The notes under the pieces: model-generated
Told to the model about the DNA's origin: nothing
Database searches by the model: none
Seen by the model: the letters and a program-made list of their open reading frames with translations, nothing else
Made by a program: the position numbers and the translations under genes
In this document: positions 60,024 through 64,000 of the stretch, piece after piece
Position numbering within the stretch: the stretch's first letter is position 1
Layout: each line of letters starts with the position of its first letter
DNA from: Clavibacter californiensis
GTDB lineage: Bacteria > Actinomycetota > Actinomycetes > Actinomycetales > Microbacteriaceae
Assembly (NCBI RefSeq): GCF_021952865.1
Contig: NZ_CP040792.1
Location: 186,001 to 250,000, forward strand
Length of the DNA: 64,000 nucleotides
Direction: 5' to 3'

Positions 60024-60408
60024 ACGCCGCGGGATCTCCCGCGTGAACGTGCTCCTTGTGGGGGTGCTGCTGGCCGGCGCCCTCGTCGCACTCATCGCGG
60101 GCAACCCGTACAACGCGATCACGCTCGCGGTGATGGCGGCCATCCTGTTGGGTGGCGCCCTCCACGCGGCCCGGCCCACGGCGTCCGACGTCCTCCGCAT
60201 CAACGGGCTCGAGTACCGCGACGAGCGCGACGGGCTGCTCGCGCAGAAGGGCTTCGCCGCCGTGGGCGTCGCGGCGCTCGTCATGACCGTGGGCACGTTC
60301 TTCGTCACCACGCTGATGGGCCAGGTGCAGTGGTACGTCCTGGCGCAGATGCTCGTGCTCGCCGCGGTCTGGGCCGTCGCGAACTGGCTGGCGGTCCAGC
60401 GCAGCTGA
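60007..60408 (+). CDS. DUF2178-like membrane protein
   Basis: A 133-residue protein with about four membrane segments and a central conserved DERDGLLAQKGF (about 72–83), the DER pattern of DUF2178. It overlaps the XRE gene by 17 bp. The pair (small XRE repressor plus DUF2178) is widespread and its function is not established; membrane-stress sensing is a guess. Confidence 0.8.
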   Translation: MSKSTERRGISRVNVLLVGVLLAGALVALIAGNPYNAITLAVMAAILLGGALHAARPTASDVLRINGLEYRDERDGLLAQKGFAAVGVAALVMTVGTFFVTTLMGQVQWYVLAQMLVLAAVWAVANWLAVQRS

Positions 60409-60520
60409 CGCACCACGGGCGCCGGCCCCGATCCGCCCCGCGAAACGCCACCGCAACACGGTCTCGCTACGCTCGCGGATCGGGGCGTCTCCCCACACAC
60501 CCGCGCGAGAGCAGGCGAGC

Positions 60521-61804
60521 ATGGCCCGACAGATCTGGACCCTCCACGGCGACGGCAAGGCGGTGGACGCGTCCGCGGTCGTCGGCCCCGGCGAGCGCCT
60601 CACCTGGCCGCGCACCATCGGCCTCGGGATGCAGCACGTCGTCGCGATGTTCGGCGCGACGTTCCTCGTGCCCGTCCTCACGGGCTTCCCGCCCACGACC
60701 ACGCTGTTCTTCTCCGGGATCGGGACGATCCTCTTCCTCCTGATCACCAGGAACCGGCTGCCCAGCTACCTGGGGTCGTCGTTCGCGTTCATCGCGCCGA
60801 TCGGCGCCGCCAATGCGGCCACGGCGGCGGGCGGCGGCGGCATCGGGGCGGCGCTCGCGGGCATCGTGGCGGTCGGCGTGATGCTCGCGATCGTCGGCGG
60901 CATCGTGCAGCTCACCGGCACGGGCTGGATCGACGCGCTGCTGCCGCCCGTGGTCGCCGGCGCGATCGTGGCGCTCATCGGCTTCAACCTGGCGTCGGCC
61001 GCACGCGACAACTTCATCAAGGCGCCCGTGACGGCGACCATCACGCTGGCCGCCGTGATCCTCTCGACCGTGCTGTTCCGCGGGATCCTCGGCCGGCTCT
61101 CCATCGTGGTCGGCGTGGTCGTCGGGTACGTCGTCGCCGTGATCCGCGGCGAGATCGTGTTCGACGCGGTCGGGTCGGCCGCGTGGATCGGTCTGCCCGA
61201 GTTCCAGGCGCCCGAGATCACACCGCAGTTCTGGGCGCTGCTGCCCGCGTTCCTGCCCGTGGTGCTCGTGCTCGTCGCCGAGAACGTGGGCCACATCCGC
61301 GGCGTCGCGCAGATGACGGACGGCTCGGTCAACAAGCTGACCGGGCGGGCGCTGCTGGCGGACGGCCTCGCGACCGTGCTCGCGGGCCTCGGCGGCGGAT
61401 CCGGCACCACGACCTACGGCGAGAACATCGGCGTGATGGCCGCCACGCGCGTCTACTCGACCGCCGCGTACTGGGTCGCCGGCGGGTTCGCCGTGCTGCT
61501 CGGCCTCTCGCCCAAGGTCGGTGCGGTGATCAACACGATCCCGGCCGGCGTGCTCGGCGGCGTGACGACCGCGCTGTACGGCCTCATCGGGATCATCGGC
61601 GTGAAGATCTGGATGGACAACCGGGTCGACTTCTCGAAGCCCGTCAACCAGCTCACCGCGGCGACCGCGCTCATCGTCGCGATCGCGCCCTTCACCTTCA
61701 CGCTCGGCACCGTCTCGTTCAACGGCATCGCGCTCGGGACGGTCGCGGCGATCGTCGTCTACCACGTGATGAGCACGGTCGCGCGGCTGCGCGGCACCGC
61801 CTGA
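60521..61804 (+). CDS. uraA: Uracil/xanthine permease (UraA type)
   Basis: A 427-residue nucleobase:cation symporter-2 protein with about fourteen membrane segments. Signature parts are VAMFGATFLVPVLTGFPPTTTLFFSGIGT (about 37–65), YLGSSFAFIAPI, LVLVAENVGHIRGVAQ and GGSGTTTYGENIGVMAATRVYS. It imports uracil with protons. GAGC and AGGCGAGC precede the ATG. The 112 bp upstream hold TACGCT as a possible -10. Confidence 0.92.
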   Translation: MARQIWTLHGDGKAVDASAVVGPGERLTWPRTIGLGMQHVVAMFGATFLVPVLTGFPPTTTLFFSGIGTILFLLITRNRLPSYLGSSFAFIAPIGAANAATAAGGGGIGAALAGIVAVGVMLAIVGGIVQLTGTGWIDALLPPVVAGAIVALIGFNLASAARDNFIKAPVTATITLAAVILSTVLFRGILGRLSIVVGVVVGYVVAVIRGEIVFDAVGSAAWIGLPEFQAPEITPQFWALLPAFLPVVLVLVAENVGHIRGVAQMTDGSVNKLTGRALLADGLATVLAGLGGGSGTTTYGENIGVMAATRVYSTAAYWVAGGFAVLLGLSPKVGAVINTIPAGVLGGVTTALYGLIGIIGVKIWMDNRVDFSKPVNQLTAATALIVAIAPFTFTLGTVSFNGIALGTVAAIVVYHVMSTVARLRGTA

Positions 61805-61956
61805 CCCCGCGGGCGGCCCATCCGCTCACGGCAGCGCGACGACCGCGTGTCCTAGCATCCAGGGAGCGCCGCCCGCCGGCCGGGCGTCCGCGAGCCGAGC
61901 TCCGGCAGCCGCGGGCCGCGTCCCCGTCCGTCCCGAACGCAGGAGAACCACCCGAC

Positions 61957-61995
61957 ATGCACCCGCCTGCGCGCCGAGAGGGCGCCGCCCGGTGA
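61957..61995 (+). CDS. Possible 12-residue leader peptide of the GT87 gene
   Basis: MHPPARREGAAR, with AGGAG about 11 nt before its ATG. Its TGA overlaps the GTG of the next gene (GTGA), so ribosomes finishing here could restart there. It may be a translation-coupling minigene or chance; the arrangement matches the overlap style used elsewhere in the window. Confidence 0.4.
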   Translation: MHPPARREGAAR

Positions 61996-63401
61996 CCGCG
62001 GACGCGTCCCTCGCCGCGCACGCCGTCCGCCCGCCGGCCCGGGGGATCATGTCGCGGCCGTGGCTGGCGTTCGCCCTCTGCCATCTCTGGCTCATCACGC
62101 TCAACCTGATCGGCCCCACCTCGGCGCTCACGGACGTGACGGAGGTCTACCGCGTCTGGATGCAGGGGGGGATGGCGGGCGGCGGCCGAGTGGGCGTCGA
62201 CCTGCCGTGGGTGTACCCGATCCTCGCGGCCGTGCCCATGCTCATCTCGCTCGTCGGCGGCACCGCGTTCTACGGCACGGTGTGGCTCGCGCTGGTGACG
62301 TCGCTCGACGCCGCCGCGTTCGCCCTGCTGCTGCGCATCCGCCGCGGGCGGGGCCTCGCTCCCGCCGCCTGGTGGCTCGGCTTCCTCGTGGCGCTCGGGC
62401 CCATCTCCCTCGGCCGGATCGACGCGGTCACCGTGCCCCTCGCCCTCGCCGGCCTGCTCGTGCTCGCGACCCGGCCCGCCCTGGCCTCCGCGCTCCTCAC
62501 CGTCGGAGCCTGGGTGAAGGTGTGGCCGGCAGCGCTGCTGCTCACCGGCGTGATCGCCCGCCGCGGGCTCGCGCGCGGCAAGGTCGTCGCCGCCGCGCTC
62601 GGCACCACGGCCGTCGTCGTCGCCGGATCCCTCGCCCTCGGCAGCGGCGCGAACGTGCTGGGCTTCGTGGGCGAGCAGACCGGCCGCGGGCTGCAGGTCG
62701 AGTCGACCGCCGCGCTGTACCACCTGTGGCTCATCGTCGCGGGCGACGACCGGTACCGCGTCTACCACGACGCGGCCCTCCTCGCGTTCCAGGTGTCGGG
62801 CCCCGGGGTGGACGGCGTCGCGGCCGCGCTCACGCCGATCATGCTGGTCGTCGTGCTCGGCGTGACGCTGCTCGGGATCCGCGCCCACCACCGCGGCGCC
62901 TCCCCCGCCGCGCTGATCGGGCCGTTGTCGCTCGCGCTGGTGGCGGCGCTCATCGTGACGAACAAGGTCGGCTCGCCGCAGTACGTGTCGTGGTTCGCCG
63001 TGCCGCTCATCGTGATGCTCGTGCACGACCGCCACGCGCCCGGCACGGCCCTCGCGGCGCGCCTGGGGCTGGTCGTGGCCGCGCTCACGCAGCTCGTGTT
63101 CCCCTACGCGTACCTGCTGCTCATCGACGTGGTCCCGGTGATGGTCGGGGTGATCACGCTGCGCGACCTCGGCGAGATCGCGCTCCTGGGCGTGGCCGTG
63201 ATGCAGCTCGTGCGGCTGCGCGGCACGGCGGCGGACGGGCCCGCGCGGGTCCGGGCGGGACGCGCGGCGCGGGCGGCGGCCACGGCTGCCCCCGGCGCTG
63301 CGACCCCCGCCGTCGCAGCCCCCGCCGCGGCCCCCGCCGCCGCGCACGAGATCAGCCCGTGGCGGTCGGCGCCCGCGGATCAGGAGCCCGGGACCGCCTG
63401 A
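61992..63401 (+). CDS. GT87/DUF2029-type membrane glycosyltransferase
   Basis: A 469-residue protein with about ten membrane segments, an acidic site in ALTDVTEVYRVWMQGG after the first helix, and a charged loop LGRIDAVTVPLALAGLL; this resembles polyprenyl-phosphate-mannose-dependent GT87 mannosyltransferases. The C-terminal ~70 residues are Ala/Pro-rich. It probably adds mannose to a cell-envelope glycolipid; the donor and acceptor are inferred only. The last 22 bp overlap the end of the convergent gene. Confidence 0.75.
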   Translation: MTADASLAAHAVRPPARGIMSRPWLAFALCHLWLITLNLIGPTSALTDVTEVYRVWMQGGMAGGGRVGVDLPWVYPILAAVPMLISLVGGTAFYGTVWLALVTSLDAAAFALLLRIRRGRGLAPAAWWLGFLVALGPISLGRIDAVTVPLALAGLLVLATRPALASALLTVGAWVKVWPAALLLTGVIARRGLARGKVVAAALGTTAVVVAGSLALGSGANVLGFVGEQTGRGLQVESTAALYHLWLIVAGDDRYRVYHDAALLAFQVSGPGVDGVAAALTPIMLVVVLGVTLLGIRAHHRGASPAALIGPLSLALVAALIVTNKVGSPQYVSWFAVPLIVMLVHDRHAPGTALAARLGLVVAALTQLVFPYAYLLLIDVVPVMVGVITLRDLGEIALLGVAVMQLVRLRGTAADGPARVRAGRAARAAATAAPGAATPAVAAPAAAPAAAHEISPWRSAPADQEPGTA

Positions 63402-64000
63402 CCGCGGGACGCCAGGTACCGCATCCAGCCGCCATGCGCGCTGATGTCCGGCGCGCCTGCCGTGTCGGTGCAGAGGAACCCGACGGCCCACGTGCCGTCC
63501 TCGAGCTCCAGCGGGCCGAGGGCCATGGGTCGGACCATGCCGGCGAGGAACGCGGCGAGGCCGGCGCGGGTGAGGGTCCAGGCCTCGCCCGCGAGCGGGA
63601 CGCCGTCGCCGCCGGGCGCCGGCGCGACGCCGGGTCGCGCGGGCTCGCCCGGGAGGTGCGCCATGCGGTACCCGGCGCTCGTGCGCACGTCGCGGGAGAA
63701 GCGCGCGCCGAGGTCGCTGAGCTGGCGGTGCAGCGGCTGCCCGCCCAGGTGCGCGCCGAACACGACCACGTCGACCGCGTCGGCCGGCAGGAGCGCGGGA
63801 CGCGCGGGATCCCCGGTGACGCGGCCCGCGAGGTCGAGCACGACCTGGTCGGCGAACGCGGGCGCCACCAGGCTGACGCCGAACGGGGAACCGTCCGCCT
63901 CCCCCGCGGGCACCGCGACGGCGCACAGGTCGAAGAGGTTCACGAAGTTCGTGTAGGTGCCGAGGCGCGCGTTGACGGCGACCGGCTCGGCGGCGACCTC
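63380..64000 (-). CDS. atzF: Allophanate hydrolase, C-terminal part (5' end outside window)
   Basis: The last ~206 residues of allophanate hydrolase, which splits allophanate to ammonia and CO2 in urea breakdown. At the window edge the frame reads NARLGTYTNFVNLFDLCAVAVPAG, a conserved stretch of the amidase domain's end, then SPFGVSLVAPAFAD. The small C-terminal domain of AtzF follows (VVVFGAHLGGQPLHRQL ... AGYRMAHLPGEPARPG). Its partner urea carboxylase gene would be expected upstream, outside the window. Confidence 0.9.
   Translation of the reverse strand, partial: EVAAEPVAVNARLGTYTNFVNLFDLCAVAVPAGEADGSPFGVSLVAPAFADQVVLDLAGRVTGDPARPALLPADAVDVVVFGAHLGGQPLHRQLSDLGARFSRDVRTSAGYRMAHLPGEPARPGVAPAPGGDGVPLAGEAWTLTRAGLAAFLAGMVRPMALGPLELEDGTWAVGFLCTDTAGAPDISAHGGWMRYLASRGQAVPGS

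Overview
The window is about 64 kb of very GC-rich chromosomal DNA from an actinobacterium. Several things point to the Microbacteriaceae, most likely a Clavibacter-like plant-associated organism: menaquinone rather than ubiquinone genes, an acidic N-terminal extension on NusG, the order tRNA-Trp–secE–nusG–rplK–rplA, a hadA–hadB–murB run, many leaderless genes, and a great excess of the palindrome GGATCC. The genus is an inference; the phylum-level call is firm. I see no insertion sequence, prophage, CRISPR array or replication origin.

Layout. 1–9.8 kb: end of radA, an ArsR regulator, a His-rich mini-protein, a secreted lipoprotein-like protein, an ArgA-type acetyltransferase, a TrcRS/MprAB-like two-component system with a small membrane partner, TerC, and a sugar isomerase/beta-propeller pair. 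9.9–15.1 kb: a six-gene minus-strand cluster for a thiazole/oxazole-modified peptide (LAP/TOMM). It has a 76-residue precursor, an E1-like cyclodehydratase partner, a YcaO cyclodehydratase, a SagB-type FMN dehydrogenase, and an ABC ATPase with its permease. Almost all of its genes overlap or are tightly spaced. 15.3–17.2 kb: a solitary YqaJ-type nuclease and a quinone oxidoreductase. 17.3–23.9 kb: a LacI-controlled sugar ABC importer with a GH32/68-like hydrolase and a serine hydrolase, divergent from its repressor. 24–31 kb: ribosomal protein and transcription genes, an aminotransferase, murB and the hadAB-like dehydratase genes. 31.2–32.3 kb: an unlisted 28-residue peptide gene with an elaborate leader, a 65-residue acidic protein, and tRNA-Met and tRNA-Thr. 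32.4–43 kb: two aldo/keto reductases, an alpha-glucosidase, an M23 peptidase, inositol monophosphatase, tRNA-Tyr, YajQ, cardiolipin synthase, MarR and a prepilin peptidase. 43.2–57.7 kb: ferredoxin reductase, then a loose menaquinone region (polyprenyl synthase, menG, menF, menD, menA) mixed with small membrane proteins, an ArsR–MFS pair and a protein phosphatase. 57.7–64 kb: an M13 peptidase divergent from a self-regulated XRE/DUF2178 pair, a uracil permease, a GT87-type membrane protein and the end of an allophanate hydrolase.

How they work together. The LAP cluster should make and export a small azole-bearing peptide whose Cys/Ser/Thr-rich core resembles the start of streptolysin S. The sugar cluster imports and cleaves a fructose- or sucrose-containing sugar. 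The menaquinone genes supply the respiratory quinone. Many genes begin directly 6–7 nt after a TANNNT box, so leaderless transcription looks like the default here, and I used it to choose several starts.
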